Notes: generated by a model not told the origin, from the sequence alone. A stretch of 28,378 nucleotides of DNA from Clostridium sp. CAG:710 (GCA_000432595.1 HF996838.1:1-28378), one strand, 5' to 3'. Positions 7,105-16,075 are shown, counted from the stretch's first letter. A program made the numbers and translations.

Positions 7105-7892
7105 TTTATTCCTCCTTCTATAGTTTCACTATTTAAAATCATGTTTACTGATTCTATATTAAATTTTTCATTTGATAATCCAATTAGTGGATTTGTTATC
7201 ACATGATTATTATCTATTACTATTTTATCTACTATTATACATTTAAGTATTCCATTACCACTTACTGTTTTATATGGTACTAATATAGAATCCTCATAAC
7301 TTGATTTGATTTTATCACTATGAATTAGTATAATTGGTCGTTTTTTGTAAGGATCCTTTAATTTATTTCCAGTATCTAAAAAAGCATTAAATCTATACCT
7401 CTTATTCTTATAATACATATCTACTCTATACTTATTTTGAAATTCCAATTTTAATTTTCTAGTTTCTTTGTAATACATAAAAAGTATAATTGGTGTTATT
7501 AAGATTAATATTACTATATTTAATGAGAATTTATTTGTAGAAAATAAGAGTCCATAATTTTTATAATTAAATTCATTATTTATTAAATACAATGCTCCAC
7601 CTAATACTATACTTGATAAATAAAGATATATAATATTATTTAGAAAATATTTAAATCCCTTATATCCAAAAGTAGAAAGTATCATAAGTACACTTACTAT
7701 TATTTTAAATATAAATAGTGTAAAATTATTTAGTTTTACAAATAAAAATAATATTGATATTCCTCCTACTAAACTACCTAATAATATCTTTTTAAAACTT
7801 ACATTTCTTTTTAGAATATAAGATGTTGTAGTAAGTAATAAATAATCAAACATAATATTAAGAAGTATTACTAAGTCAATATATACTTTCAT
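7101..7892 (-). CDS. spoIIGA: SpoIIGA, pro-sigma-E processing peptidase
   Basis: SpoIIGA is the membrane aspartic protease that removes the pro-sequence of SigE in the mother cell after the SpoIIR signal from the forespore. The 263-residue product has about five hydrophobic segments in residues 1-140, then a soluble domain with FLDTGNKLKDP; Asp173 of DTGN is the catalytic residue, and the later VDKIVIDNN and NPLIGLSN strands fit the retropepsin-like fold. GGTGATAAT precedes the ATG. The gene is directly followed by sigE with a 4-base overlap, the arrangement known in Bacillus and Clostridium. The alaS terminator sits just upstream, so its promoter must lie in the roughly 70 bases between; I see no convincing Spo0A box there. 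Confidence 0.94.
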   Translation of the reverse strand: MKVYIDLVILLNIMFDYLLLTTTSYILKRNVSFKKILLGSLVGGISILFLFVKLNNFTLFIFKIIVSVLMILSTFGYKGFKYFLNNIIYLYLSSIVLGGALYLINNEFNYKNYGLLFSTNKFSLNIVILILITPIILFMYYKETRKLKLEFQNKYRVDMYYKNKRYRFNAFLDTGNKLKDPYKKRPIILIHSDKIKSSYEDSILVPYKTVSGNGILKCIIVDKIVIDNNHVITNPLIGLSNEKFNIESVNMILNSETIEGGIK

Positions 7893-7912
7893 ATTATCAC
7901 CAAAACAATCAT

Positions 7913-7957
7913 AAAAAAAAAGAACTAAAAATAGTGTCGTTTTCTATTTATTAGTTC
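7913..7957 (-). terminator. Intrinsic terminator of the alaS operon
   Basis: On the minus strand GAACTAATAAATAG pairs with CTATTTTTAGTTC over 13 base pairs with one bulged base and a 9-base loop, followed by nine T. It is immediately after alaS and before spoIIGA. Confidence 0.85.
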
Positions 7958-7964
7958 CTTTTAT

Positions 7965-10655
7965 TTATTTTAATCCTTCAATATCTTCTCTAATAAGGTT
8001 AAATATCTTATCTAGGTTTTCTACAGTCTTACCTCCACCTTGCGCAAAAGTAGGACTTCCACCACCATTACCATCAGATAACTGAGAAGCTCTCTTAACT
8101 GTTAGACCAGCATGAATATCACATGAGCTTCTACAAATAAACATTACATTTCCATCATTTACATTAGCTATAAATACAAGTGATCTACCAAGCATATTTA
8201 TAAGAGCATCTGCAAGACTCTTTAATACATTAGTCTCTTTTCCACTAGTTCTTAATAATACAGCTTTAACACCATTTATCTCTTCTACTTTATTTAAATA
8301 TTCATCAATATTATTTGATTCTAATTTAACCTTTTCATCTTTTAACTTCTTCTCTAGTAAACGTACTTCATTTTGAACATATCCAAGTTCATTCTTACTA
8401 TAGATAATATCTTTATAAGAAGAAGTACCTTCTTGGTCTAAAACAACATTAAATTCTAAATCTATACCAAGGCTTTGTGCTTCATCTAATATAGATTTAG
8501 CTTTAGATAAATATTTTCTTATCTCTTCAGTATAACTTTTTACTACTTCACCAACTAATTGTTCTACATTATGTTTAGTGGTTGCCTCAATTCTATATAA
8601 GTTACTACCTTTTGATTCAAGTTTAATTATTGCAAATTTTTCTATTTCAGAAGTATTTTTAACGTGTGTTCCACCACATAGTTCTATAGAATCCCCTATT
8701 TGTACTACTCTTACTATGTCCTTATATTTTTCATTAAATAGTGCCATTGCGCCAAGCTTCTTAGCCTCTTCTAGTGGCATCTCTCTAATTACTGTATCTA
8801 TATTTTGTGAAATTTTTTCATTTACTGCTTTCTCTATTTCTACTGCTTGTTCTTCATATATTTTTCCAGTATAAGTAAAGTCAAATCTAAGTCTTTCATT
8901 ATCTACATAGCTTCCAGCTTGATGAATATTAGAAGATAATACTTCTTGAAGAGTTTTTTGAAGTATATGTACACTACTATGGTTAGCTGCGGTATCTAAT
9001 CTTTTATCTTCCATTATTTTTATAGTGCATATATCATTTAAACTAACTGAACCTTCAACAATTTGTGCCTTATGTAGATTTTGTCCATTAGGAGCTTTTA
9101 CAACATCTATTATTTTAGCTTTAAAGTTTGCATTCTTAATGGCACCTGTATCACAAACTTGTCCTCCACCAGTTGCATAAAAACATGTTTTATCAAGAAT
9201 TATGTATCCATCACTATCTAATTTATCTACAAGTTGTCCATCTTTTATAAGACCAATTACCTTACTTTCCATTTCATATACATCATATAAAAATTCACTT
9301 GGTGTTTTAAATGATAATAATACTTCATTTTGTATAGACATACTATTATCTTTTTTATGACTGTTTTTAGCAAGTTGTCTTGCCTCATTCATATAACGCA
9401 TAAATTCATCTTTGTCAGTAGTAAATCCTTCTTCTTCTAAGTATTCCAAAGTAAGTTCAAATGGGAATCCATATGTATCATATAATTTAAATACATCATA
9501 TCCACTTATTGTTTTATCAGTTGATGTTGATATTAATTGATATAGTTTTCTCTCTCCTGCTTCTAGTGTATTATGGAATAACTCTTCTTCTTGAAGAATT
9601 TGTGTTTTTACTACCGCTTTAGTATCAACTAATTCCTTATAAGAATCTTTCATAGTATCTACTACTACATCTACTAATTTATATAAGAATGAATCATTTA
9701 TTCCTAGTTTTTTACCCATTCTTACACTTCTTCTTAATAATCTTCTAAGTACATATCCTCTACCTGTATTTTCAAATATTGCACCATCTGATAATGCCAT
9801 TACTACTGCCCTTATATGGTCAGCAATTACCTTATATGGCATTTCTTGATTATATTCTTTTCCAGCTAATTGTGCGATTTTTTCTATTATTGGAGTAAAT
9901 AAATCAGTCTCAAATGTAGAATCTACACCTTGGAATATACAGCACCATCTCTCAAGTCCAGCACCTGTATCTATATTCTTATGTGGAAGTTCTTGATAAT
10001 CATCACGATCTACACCATTTTTAGAATTAAATTGACTAAACACGTTATTCCATATTTCAATATATCTACTTTGGTCTTCATCTCTAGAAAACTTTAAGAA
10101 GGCATCGCCCTCCTTATCATATTCTACTCCTCTATCATAGAATATTTCTGAGTCAGGTCCACATGGCCCTTCTCCTATTTCCCAAAAGTTACCATCTAAT
10201 CTTATTATATGAGATTTATCAAGACCTAGCTCTGCCCATTTATTATAAGCCTCATCATCCTTTGTATATACGGTAACATATATCTTATCTTTATCTATTC
10301 CCATCCATTCTGGACTAGTTAAAAATTCATATGCAAACTCTAATGCTTCAGATTTAAAATAATCTCCAATTGAAAAGTTACCCATCATTTCAAAGAATGT
10401 TTGATGAGATTTAGTAACACCCACATTATCTATATCATTAGTACGAATACATTTTTGAATTGTAACTATTCTCTTATTATCAGGTACCACTGTTCCATCA
10501 AAATATTTTTTTAGTGGAGTTACTCCTGCATTTATAAAAAGTAGGCTATCATCACCCTGTGGAACTAGTGGTGCACTCTCCATTACTTTATGTCCTTTTG
10601 ATTCAAAGAAACTTATCCATTTATTTCTTATCTCATTACTTGTTAGTTTTTCCAT
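7965..10655 (-). CDS. alaS: Alanyl-tRNA synthetase
   Basis: The enzyme charges tRNA-Ala with alanine in the cytoplasm and edits Ser- and Gly-tRNA-Ala. The 896-residue product is full length. It has the class II core (FINAGVTPLK at 40-49, KSHQTFFEMMGNFSIGDYF at 82-100, NIDTGAGLERWC at 227-238), the tRNA-binding helices (GRGYVLRRLLRRS), the editing domain with zinc/active-site ligands His559 and His563 (HSSVH) and Cys660 and His664 (CGGTH), and the C-Ala domain ending in a Gly-rich GGGSPTFAQGGG. AAGGAGGAAGAAC precedes the ATG. The start lies 20 bases inside the dNMP-kinase-like gene, so the two are translationally coupled under one Ala T-box. Confidence 0.98.
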   Translation of the reverse strand: MEKLTSNEIRNKWISFFESKGHKVMESAPLVPQGDDSLLFINAGVTPLKKYFDGTVVPDNKRIVTIQKCIRTNDIDNVGVTKSHQTFFEMMGNFSIGDYFKSEALEFAYEFLTSPEWMGIDKDKIYVTVYTKDDEAYNKWAELGLDKSHIIRLDGNFWEIGEGPCGPDSEIFYDRGVEYDKEGDAFLKFSRDEDQSRYIEIWNNVFSQFNSKNGVDRDDYQELPHKNIDTGAGLERWCCIFQGVDSTFETDLFTPIIEKIAQLAGKEYNQEMPYKVIADHIRAVVMALSDGAIFENTGRGYVLRRLLRRSVRMGKKLGINDSFLYKLVDVVVDTMKDSYKELVDTKAVVKTQILQEEELFHNTLEAGERKLYQLISTSTDKTISGYDVFKLYDTYGFPFELTLEYLEEEGFTTDKDEFMRYMNEARQLAKNSHKKDNSMSIQNEVLLSFKTPSEFLYDVYEMESKVIGLIKDGQLVDKLDSDGYIILDKTCFYATGGGQVCDTGAIKNANFKAKIIDVVKAPNGQNLHKAQIVEGSVSLNDICTIKIMEDKRLDTAANHSSVHILQKTLQEVLSSNIHQAGSYVDNERLRFDFTYTGKIYEEQAVEIEKAVNEKISQNIDTVIREMPLEEAKKLGAMALFNEKYKDIVRVVQIGDSIELCGGTHVKNTSEIEKFAIIKLESKGSNLYRIEATTKHNVEQLVGEVVKSYTEEIRKYLSKAKSILDEAQSLGIDLEFNVVLDQEGTSSYKDIIYSKNELGYVQNEVRLLEKKLKDEKVKLESNNIDEYLNKVEEINGVKAVLLRTSGKETNVLKSLADALINMLGRSLVFIANVNDGNVMFICRSSCDIHAGLTVKRASQLSDGNGGGSPTFAQGGGKTVENLDKIFNLIREDIEGLK

Positions 10656-11190
10656 GTTCTTCCTCCTTGTGAACTATTTCTTTAACATCACGTTCAAGTC
10701 CTTCTAGTGTATCATTAATTAAGCAATAATCATAGTCATTAAAACCATCTAAAGCAGTTTCTGTTTTATGAGATTGTTGCTTGGCAGTTAATTCCGTTTC
10801 AAAGTTAATTCTTTTAACATTTATAACTACTACATCATCAAATTTTTCTTTAATACCTGTAATTTCTATAGGAAATCTTATATCACTAATTATCATTACA
10901 TCAAAAAAGTGACTTAATATATCAATATCTTCTATAGTTCTATCAACAAAGAATCTTTCCTTACCTAGTTTTTCTCTTATTACATCAGTTCCTAAACGTT
11001 GTAATAATTCTCTTGGTTTAGTTTCTTCACTACCATCCCATCCAAAGTAATCCTTAATATACATTTTTAAATACTTTGCGATTTGAGTTCTACAAACCTT
11101 GTATCCCATTTCCTTATAATCTTTTTCAAGAAAATCACCAATTGTATCTTTTCCATTCCTAGCTGGACCACTAATCAAATATACTTTCAT
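10636..11190 (-). CDS. P-loop deoxynucleoside monophosphate kinase-like protein
   Basis: The 184-residue product is a small P-loop phosphotransferase of the kind annotated as dNMP kinase or adenylate-kinase-like in phages and Firmicutes. Visible are the Walker A motif GPARNGKDT (residues 8-16), a hydrophobic strand with Asp-Arg MIISDIRFPIE that resembles the NMP-kinase DxRxxxE segment, and a lid-like QQSHKTE segment followed by the NDYDYCLINDTLE C-terminal strand. Its substrate cannot be assigned. A longer frame begins 33 bases upstream, but AGGAGGAATT sits before the internal ATG used here. It is the first gene after the Ala T-box and overlaps alaS by 20 bases, so its expression should follow tRNA-Ala charging. 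Confidence 0.82.
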   Translation of the reverse strand: MKVYLISGPARNGKDTIGDFLEKDYKEMGYKVCRTQIAKYLKMYIKDYFGWDGSEETKPRELLQRLGTDVIREKLGKERFFVDRTIEDIDILSHFFDVMIISDIRFPIEITGIKEKFDDVVVINVKRINFETELTAKQQSHKTETALDGFNDYDYCLINDTLEGLERDVKEIVHKEEEHGKTNK

Positions 11191-11210
11191 AATTCCTCCT
11201 ATTATTAAAG

Positions 11211-11371
11211 AAAAAAAGACCAATATGTAGGAGCGAATTATCGCGGTACCATCCTACTTTGATCTTAATTAACTAGTAAACTCCGAAGTAGCTTTCAATA
11301 CATTTTATCTACTATTTCACACCAACAATAGCTCTCTTTAAGATAATTATATACCTACTTATCTTCATCAA
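11211..11371 (-). ncRNA. T-box leader, alanine specifier
   Basis: This transcribed leader senses uncharged tRNA-Ala and controls read-through into the kinase-like gene and alaS. On the minus strand it shows stem I features (AAGTAGG, AGAGAG, GTTGGTGTGAAATAG), the specifier GCT at 11290-11292 in the context ATTGAAA-GCT-ACTTCGGAG, and the T-box core GGTACCGCG at 11242-11250 that pairs with the tRNA acceptor end. The competing terminator pairs GATCAA with TTGGTC and GTAGGA with TCCTAC, ending in seven T. The 5' end abuts the stop of the permease gene; I could not place a strong promoter, so it may start inside that gene's end. Confidence 0.93.
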
Positions 11372-11373
11372 CG

Positions 11374-12522
11374 TTATTTATTATTTATCATATTAACAAT
11401 TTCATATTTCTCATTAAAGAAATTAAATATAATCTTTATACAAGAAATTATTGGAGTTGCTAAAACCATACCTAGTATACCAAAGAAATGACCAAATATC
11501 AATAACCCAATCATAATTGTAACTGGATGTAATTTCATTGTTTTACTCATAACTATTGGATTTAAGAAATAACTTTCTAAAAATTGTGCTATTACAACAG
11601 CAAGCAATGCAAATATTCCAGTCACAGGACTAATTGTAAATCCTACTATAATCGCAGGTATTCCTCCAATATAAGGACCTATATATGGTATTACATTAGT
11701 AACTGCACAGAACATTCCAAATAACATAGGTGAAGATAATCCTGCAATAGCTAATGTAATTGATTGGAATATAAATAGTAACAACATTATTAATAAAGTA
11801 CCTTGTACATAGCTTTTTAATGTTTTATTTAATCTATCAGTTAATGTTATCGCATCTGCATGAATACTCTTTGGTAATAAATTAAATAAATGCTTTCTAA
11901 CGTTATTAAAATCAAATAACATATAAAATGCAATAAATAAACCAAATATTATATTTAACCCTCCACTTACTATTGAAGAAGCAATGGAAATAACTTTATT
12001 TGGAAGTGTAACAGTAAGCCCTGATACAACGTTTGATAGCCCTCCATATAGTTGTTCCTTTATATTAGTAAAATCATAATCATAAATATTATTTAACTTA
12101 TCAAATAAGTTTTCCCCAAAATTTTTAATATTATTTAATACACTTGGAGCACTTCCAATAAATTCATTTATTTGATCCGCAAATGATGGAATCAATAATA
12201 CAAAGAATAATACAACTAAACTTATAAATGATAAGAATACCATTACTGTAGCAATTGCCCTTTTAAAACCATTCTTCTGTAGCCACGTAACTATAGGATC
12301 TAGAAGCCAAGCAATTATTATTCCTATAAAGAATGGTGACAATATAGATAATACTGCTCCTAAAAAATTTAATAACTTCCATTCCTTTATCAAATATGTT
12401 GTAACAAGTATTAAACCTATAATCATAAATGCAAACATAATTTTAAGTATGTTTCTACTAACTTTTATGATTTCATTTAATTTAGGTATATCTAATTTTT
12501 CATTATCTTTATCTTTTTTCAT
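11374..12522 (-). CDS. AI-2E (PerM/UPF0118) family membrane permease
   Basis: The 382-residue product has the usual family layout. An N-terminal helix pair comes first (about residues 24-80, including PFFIGIIIAWLLDPIV), then a polar region of about 90 residues, then five or so C-terminal helices with FGLFIAFYMLFDFN, NVIPYIGPYIGGIPA and LILFGHFFGILGMVLATPI-like segments. Family members export small molecules or ions; AI-2 export is shown for only one and substrate is open here. GGGAGGTTAAG precedes the ATG. It sits directly upstream of the Ala T-box and alaS, the position I recall for yrrI in Bacillus, so it is probably the yrrI orthologue. Confidence 0.88.
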   Translation of the reverse strand: MKKDKDNEKLDIPKLNEIIKVSRNILKIMFAFMIIGLILVTTYLIKEWKLLNFLGAVLSILSPFFIGIIIAWLLDPIVTWLQKNGFKRAIATVMVFLSFISLVVLFFVLLIPSFADQINEFIGSAPSVLNNIKNFGENLFDKLNNIYDYDFTNIKEQLYGGLSNVVSGLTVTLPNKVISIASSIVSGGLNIIFGLFIAFYMLFDFNNVRKHLFNLLPKSIHADAITLTDRLNKTLKSYVQGTLLIMLLLFIFQSITLAIAGLSSPMLFGMFCAVTNVIPYIGPYIGGIPAIIVGFTISPVTGIFALLAVVIAQFLESYFLNPIVMSKTMKLHPVTIMIGLLIFGHFFGILGMVLATPIISCIKIIFNFFNEKYEIVNMINNK

Positions 12523-12616
12523 CTTAACCTCCCTATATATTATTAATATAACATAAAAATTGTGATTAGTTCTACATTAATAATAATTTTTTACAAAATA
12601 GTGTAAACCAAATAAT

Positions 12617-12637
12617 AAAGAGCCCAAAAGGCTCTTT
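12617..12637 (-). terminator. Hairpin terminator after the 52-residue gene
   Basis: AAAGAGCC-TTTTG-GGCTCTTT gives a clean 8-base-pair stem on the minus strand, followed by ATTATTT. The T tract is weak but the position, just after a stop codon, fits termination. Confidence 0.65.
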
Positions 12638-12639
12638 AA

Positions 12640-12798
12640 TTACATCATATTTTCTAGATTATTAGTTACTTCTTTTTTTACTTTGTTGAAAGATTTTTCA
12701 ATATCCTTCATCATATCTGGATTATACTTTTTATAAAGCATTAGTCCAACGCCACCTAGTGCTGTCATACAAAGTAAAACTTTAGTACCTTTTTTCAT
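12640..12798 (-). CDS. Small single-pass membrane protein (52 residues)
   Basis: This 52-codon gene begins MKKGTKVLLCMTALGGVGLM and continues with a charged helix (NPDMMKDIEKSFNKVKKEV) to the tail TNNLENMM. It has one N-terminal hydrophobic segment (about residues 6-22, with Cys10) and an amphipathic helix after it, like YtxH- or DUF3918-type small proteins. GGGTGA lies 7 bases before the ATG, and a strong hairpin follows directly. It lies between recD2 and the yrrI-like permease; Bacillus has small genes of this type in that neighbourhood, so it may be a divergent counterpart. Function unknown. Confidence 0.65.
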   Translation of the reverse strand: MKKGTKVLLCMTALGGVGLMLYKKYNPDMMKDIEKSFNKVKKEVTNNLENMM

Positions 12799-12865
12799 AT
12801 GCTTCACCCACTATCAAATATGATCGGCATAACTGCCATTAATATTATTTGTAAATATAAAATAA

Positions 12866-15049
12866 TTATTCATCAATTTTAATTTTTTCTATAAGCATAT
12901 CTTTTAAGGTTGTTCTTCTTCCTACAAAAGAATAAGTCTCAGTAGCAATTCTTAAAGCATTAACTTCTCCAACAAGAATTAATCTCTTCTTAGCTCTAGT
13001 AATAGCTGTATAATACAATTTTCTATAAAGCATTTTAGAATAGAATCTAGATACCAAAAGTAATACTGTATCAAATTCACTACCTTGTGCCTTATGTACA
13101 CTAATGGCATATGCAAGCATTAACTTTTTATAATTTGATGGTGTATATTTTACTAAGTTACCATCAAAATCCACTGTAATACTCTTAGTATCAATACTAT
13201 CAATTATACCAATATCTCCATTAAACACATTATCTTCTGGCATATTAGTTAACTGTAATACCTTATCTCCTTCTCTAAATACATCTTCATCTACAAACAC
13301 CTCATTCTTATCAGGGCTGGGTGGATTAAATATTTTTTGAAGAGACCTATTTAAATTATCTATACCAGTAAGTGTTTTATACATAGGTGCTAAAACCTGA
13401 AATTTTTTAAAATCTTCACTTACATAATCACTAGCTATCATTTTAGATGTTCTTAACATATCTCTTGTTTCTACAAAAGTTAAATCATAACTTTTCTTAA
13501 ATATTTTTTCATCAATAATACCTTCATTAAATTGATATGCAAAATCTATTATTGTTGAACCCTCTTTTTGTCTATATACTTTTTTTAGACTAATTACTTC
13601 TACTCTACCAGAATCTATTATATCTCTTAATAATTGTCCAGGACCAACACTAGGCAATTGATTATAATCTCCAACTAAAATTATTTTCGTATCAACTCTT
13701 AAACCTTTAAGTAAACTATCAAATAAAAATATATCAACCATACTAGATTCATCAATTATTACAAAATCAACATTACTTTTATTATACTCATTAACCGCAA
13801 ATTTATTTAATTCCTTGTTCCATTTTAAAAACCTATGAATAGTGGATGCAGGTAAATTAGTTGCTTCACTTACTCTTTTACTTGCTCTTCCAGTTGGCGC
13901 TAGAAGTGCTACATGTTCCAAAGTTTTTTCTGTATTATATTTATGAATAGTCTGATATAAATCTATAATTGACTTTATAATAGTAGTTTTCCCAGAACCA
14001 GGTCCACCTGTTATCACAAGGAAGTTCTTCTCTAAAGCTCTTTTTATCGCAAGTGTTTGTATATCATCATATTTAATATTGCTAAATTCTTCTAAAAGTG
14101 ATATATCCTTATCTAATGATTTATACTTTTCATCCTTTAAATTAGTTAAATATTTTATTCTTTTCGCAATATTTTCCTCTGCTTCATATGTAGAAGTTAA
14201 ATAATATCTATCATCTTTTTTTAATACTTTTAAATTTAATATTAAATCATTTAATGATGAGATAAATTTTTCTTCTGATACTTCTATATGCAAAAGATTA
14301 TTAACAAACTTATATATTTCATTAATTCCAAAATAACTATATCCAGTTACATTTGTTTTTTCATTAAAAGCATAAAATATTGCGGCACTTATTCTTCTCT
14401 TACTCTTAGTTGAATATCTATTATCAAGCGCTATTCTATCAACTGTTCTAAAAGATATATCATTTACTTGATAAAAGGCTTCATATATGTTTTTTGATAT
14501 AACTTTTTCCGAATCTTTTTTAAACTTATTATATATAAGCATCGCATCTTTTGTATTAAATCCCATATCCGTTAAATAAAGAATTGTATTATAACTAGAT
14601 TCATATTCTGTAAGTGTTGTATATATTGAATCAACCTGTTGTTTTGATATAGTTGGAACTTGTAAAAGTTTTTCTGGTTCCTTAAGAATTATATCTAATG
14701 CCTTATTACCTAAAACCTTTACTATTTTTTCAGCTTTCTTTTTACCAATACCCTTAAACAAATCACTTGATAAGAATTCTACTATTGAATCTTTTTCTTC
14801 TGGTTTTAATCTCTCATACTTACTAGATTCAAATTGTGTCCCATATCTAACATGTTCAATAAACTTACCATACATTTGATAGTTATCTATATCATTTAAA
14901 TCTACAAAATATCCAGTAAAAGTCACTTCACGTGACTTATATTCTTCTAAATCATTACTCGTATCTTTTATCTTTATTACACCTATGATGTAGTTATTAT
15001 CTCCTCTAAATATTATTCTTTTTATTTGACCAATTATATATGAATTCAT
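12866..15049 (-). CDS. recD2: RecD2-type ATP-dependent DNA helicase
   Basis: RecD2 is a superfamily 1B 5'-3' helicase for DNA repair and replication-fork restart in bacteria that lack RecBC partners. The 727-residue product has the N-terminal OB-like region, a helix-hairpin-helix (LFKGIGKKKAEKIVKVLG, about 97-114), Walker A GGPGSGKTT (348-356), GRASKR, Walker B FVIIDESSMVD, LVGDYNQLPSVGPGQLLRD (motif III), and the C-terminal YAISVHKAQGSEFD and YTAITRAKKRL motifs. AGGAG lies before the ATG. It starts 9 bases after the stop of a small upstream gene and is probably cotranscribed. Length is typical of RecD2 rather than RecD. Confidence 0.95.
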   Translation of the reverse strand: MNSYIIGQIKRIIFRGDNNYIIGVIKIKDTSNDLEEYKSREVTFTGYFVDLNDIDNYQMYGKFIEHVRYGTQFESSKYERLKPEEKDSIVEFLSSDLFKGIGKKKAEKIVKVLGNKALDIILKEPEKLLQVPTISKQQVDSIYTTLTEYESSYNTILYLTDMGFNTKDAMLIYNKFKKDSEKVISKNIYEAFYQVNDISFRTVDRIALDNRYSTKSKRRISAAIFYAFNEKTNVTGYSYFGINEIYKFVNNLLHIEVSEEKFISSLNDLILNLKVLKKDDRYYLTSTYEAEENIAKRIKYLTNLKDEKYKSLDKDISLLEEFSNIKYDDIQTLAIKRALEKNFLVITGGPGSGKTTIIKSIIDLYQTIHKYNTEKTLEHVALLAPTGRASKRVSEATNLPASTIHRFLKWNKELNKFAVNEYNKSNVDFVIIDESSMVDIFLFDSLLKGLRVDTKIILVGDYNQLPSVGPGQLLRDIIDSGRVEVISLKKVYRQKEGSTIIDFAYQFNEGIIDEKIFKKSYDLTFVETRDMLRTSKMIASDYVSEDFKKFQVLAPMYKTLTGIDNLNRSLQKIFNPPSPDKNEVFVDEDVFREGDKVLQLTNMPEDNVFNGDIGIIDSIDTKSITVDFDGNLVKYTPSNYKKLMLAYAISVHKAQGSEFDTVLLLVSRFYSKMLYRKLYYTAITRAKKRLILVGEVNALRIATETYSFVGRRTTLKDMLIEKIKIDE

Positions 15050-15058
15050 AAACTTCTC

Positions 15059-15319
15059 CTATTTATTTGTATTGTTATAATAATTAAATTCTTGAATATC
15101 TCTTGACAGTTCTTCTAATTCATTTGCTTCTACCCCACTATTTAGAATTTCTTCTATATCAAATATAAGTGCGGATATAGAATTATATTTACGATAATCT
15201 ATATCATATCTTTCTAATATTTCTATCCAAGCATCACTCAAATAAATATCATTTTTAATTTTTTTAAGTTTAGTCTTCTCTATATCTGGTATTAAACTAT
15301 CATAATCAATATTATCCAT
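15059..15319 (-). CDS. Small acidic uncharacterised protein (86 residues)
   Basis: I do not recognise this gene. The 86-residue product is acidic and rich in Asp, Glu, Ile, Leu and Tyr, with no membrane segment or cysteine: it begins MDNIDYDSLIPDIEKTKLKK, has a helical middle (SALIFDIEEILN) and ends in a Tyr/Asn tail. The frame opens 39 bases further upstream, but GGAGTGAT lies 4 bases before the internal ATG used here, while the upstream one has none. Its stop is 9 bases before the recD2 start, so an operon with recD2 is likely and a role alongside DNA repair is possible but unproven. Confidence 0.7.
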   Translation of the reverse strand: MDNIDYDSLIPDIEKTKLKKIKNDIYLSDAWIEILERYDIDYRKYNSISALIFDIEEILNSGVEANELEELSRDIQEFNYYNNTNK

Positions 15320-15417
15320 TTTATCACTCCAATATATATTATAACTCATAGACAGCAAATTTCCTAAAAAAAATGTACAACGTTATTAAAACATTATACA
15401 CATAATAAAATTACAAT

Positions 15418-15440
15418 TAAAAAAGATGCTAAAAGCACCT
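15418..15440 (-). terminator. Intrinsic terminator of the Flp pilin gene
   Basis: On the minus strand AGGTGC-TTTTA-GCATCT forms a 6-base-pair stem (one G-T pair) followed by a run of T. It lies 11 bases beyond the pilin stop. Confidence 0.7.
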
Positions 15441-15450
15441 GGATAACTTA

Positions 15451-15642
15451 TTAACTACAGTAACCTTCTCCGGCTTTATCTCCCTTGTTGTATTGCTGAT
15501 TAGAGATAGCACAAGAGGCTTCAGTTATCTTATCCTTTAATACACCACCAAATGTATTAATAACACCTATCAATACGATTGAGATTAACGCAATAATTAA
15601 TACATATTCTACTAACGCTTGCCCTTTATTATTTTTCATCAT
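15451..15642 (-). CDS. Flp-family type IVb pilin
   Basis: This is a short prepilin of the Flp/Fap (tad) class: MKNNKG, then the processing site before QALVEY, then a single hydrophobic helix (QALVEYVLIIALISIVLIGV) with the class Glu at position 5 of the mature chain, and a short soluble tail containing two cysteines (CAISNQQ ... EGYC). The mature length is about 55 residues, typical of Flp subunits. The frame allows starts at 15648, 15642 and 15639; an AGGTGGTG site is 3, 9 and 12 bases from them, so 15642 is preferred. No tad ATPase, platform or prepilin peptidase gene is in the window, so the subunit is an orphan here. It has its own promoter and terminator. Confidence 0.88.
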   Translation of the reverse strand: MMKNNKGQALVEYVLIIALISIVLIGVINTFGGVLKDKITEASCAISNQQYNKGDKAGEGYCS

Positions 15643-15676
15643 ATTCATGCACCACCTATTTTTCTTATACTATAAT

Positions 15677-15703
15677 ATTATAACGTTTTTGATGTTTTGT
15701 CAA
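15677..15703 (-). promoter_or_regulatory. Promoter of the Flp pilin gene
   Basis: On the minus strand TTGACA (15698-15703) and TATAAT (15677-15682) both match consensus exactly, although the spacer is only 15 bases. It is divergent from the DUF192 promoter. Confidence 0.5.
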
Positions 15704-15718
15704 ATACTTTTAAATGAT

Positions 15719-15747
15719 TTGATAACAAAATTAAAATATGCTATAGT
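15719..15747 (+). promoter_or_regulatory. Promoter of the DUF192 gene
   Basis: TTGATA (15719-15724) and TATAGT (15742-15747) are separated by exactly 17 bases. The expected start of transcription lies only about 10 bases before the ATG, next to the GGTGA ribosome site, so the leader is very short. Confidence 0.7.
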
Positions 15748-15763
15748 TAGTTTGGTGAATATA

Positions 15764-16075
15764 ATGAAATTATGTATTAATGATAAGAAAATTGAATTAA
15801 AAGAAGCAAATACTTTTTTCAAAGAACTACGCGGATTAATGTTTAAAAAGCATATTAACTATGCTCTTAAATTTAGATGTAATGGAATACATACATTCTT
15901 TATGAAAAGTAATATTGACGTTATACTAACAGATAAACATAATAATGTCCTATATACTTATAAAGACTTAAAAAGAAGAAGAATTATCCTACCAAAAAAA
16001 GATGTTTATTACACATATGAATTACCGCCTAATACTATTAATGAAGATATAAAAAAAATAAGAATTGTCGATTAA
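15764..16075 (+). CDS. DUF192 family protein
   Basis: The 103-residue product is a DUF192 domain: MKLCINDKKIELKEA, ELRGLMFKKHINYAL, the central FRCNGIHTFFMKSNIDVILTD strand set (the family FWMKNT-like motif appears as FFMKSN), NVLYTYKDLKRRRI and a C-terminal YYTYELPPNTI. DUF192 is a small beta-rich fold of unknown activity found in many bacteria. The frame extends 117 bases upstream into unrelated sequence, but GGTGAATATA precedes the ATG used here and the promoter lies just before it. It is one of only three plus-strand genes, convergent with uppP. Confidence 0.87.
   Translation: MKLCINDKKIELKEANTFFKELRGLMFKKHINYALKFRCNGIHTFFMKSNIDVILTDKHNNVLYTYKDLKRRRIILPKKDVYYTYELPPNTINEDIKKIRIVD

Noticed and set aside
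7935..7943. Possible Spo0A box (TGTCGTT) before spoIIGA
   Set aside because: It is the loop of the alaS terminator and matches the TGNCGAA consensus at only five of seven positions.
8578..8874. 98-codon plus-strand ORF inside alaS
   Set aside because: Fully opposite the conserved editing domain of alaS; composition is that of a shadow frame.
11160..11223. Start of the dNMP-kinase-like gene at 11223
   Set aside because: The extra 11 codons lie in the T-box terminator T tract and encode a hydrophobic stretch; AGGAGG precedes the internal ATG at 11190.
12815..12845. GGCA/TGCC inverted repeat between recD2 and the 52-residue gene
   Set aside because: Only four to five base pairs and no T tract; not enough for a terminator.
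15320..15420. Sigma-A promoter for the recD2 operon
   Set aside because: TATAAT sequences are present, but no acceptable -35 lies at proper spacing; not claimed.
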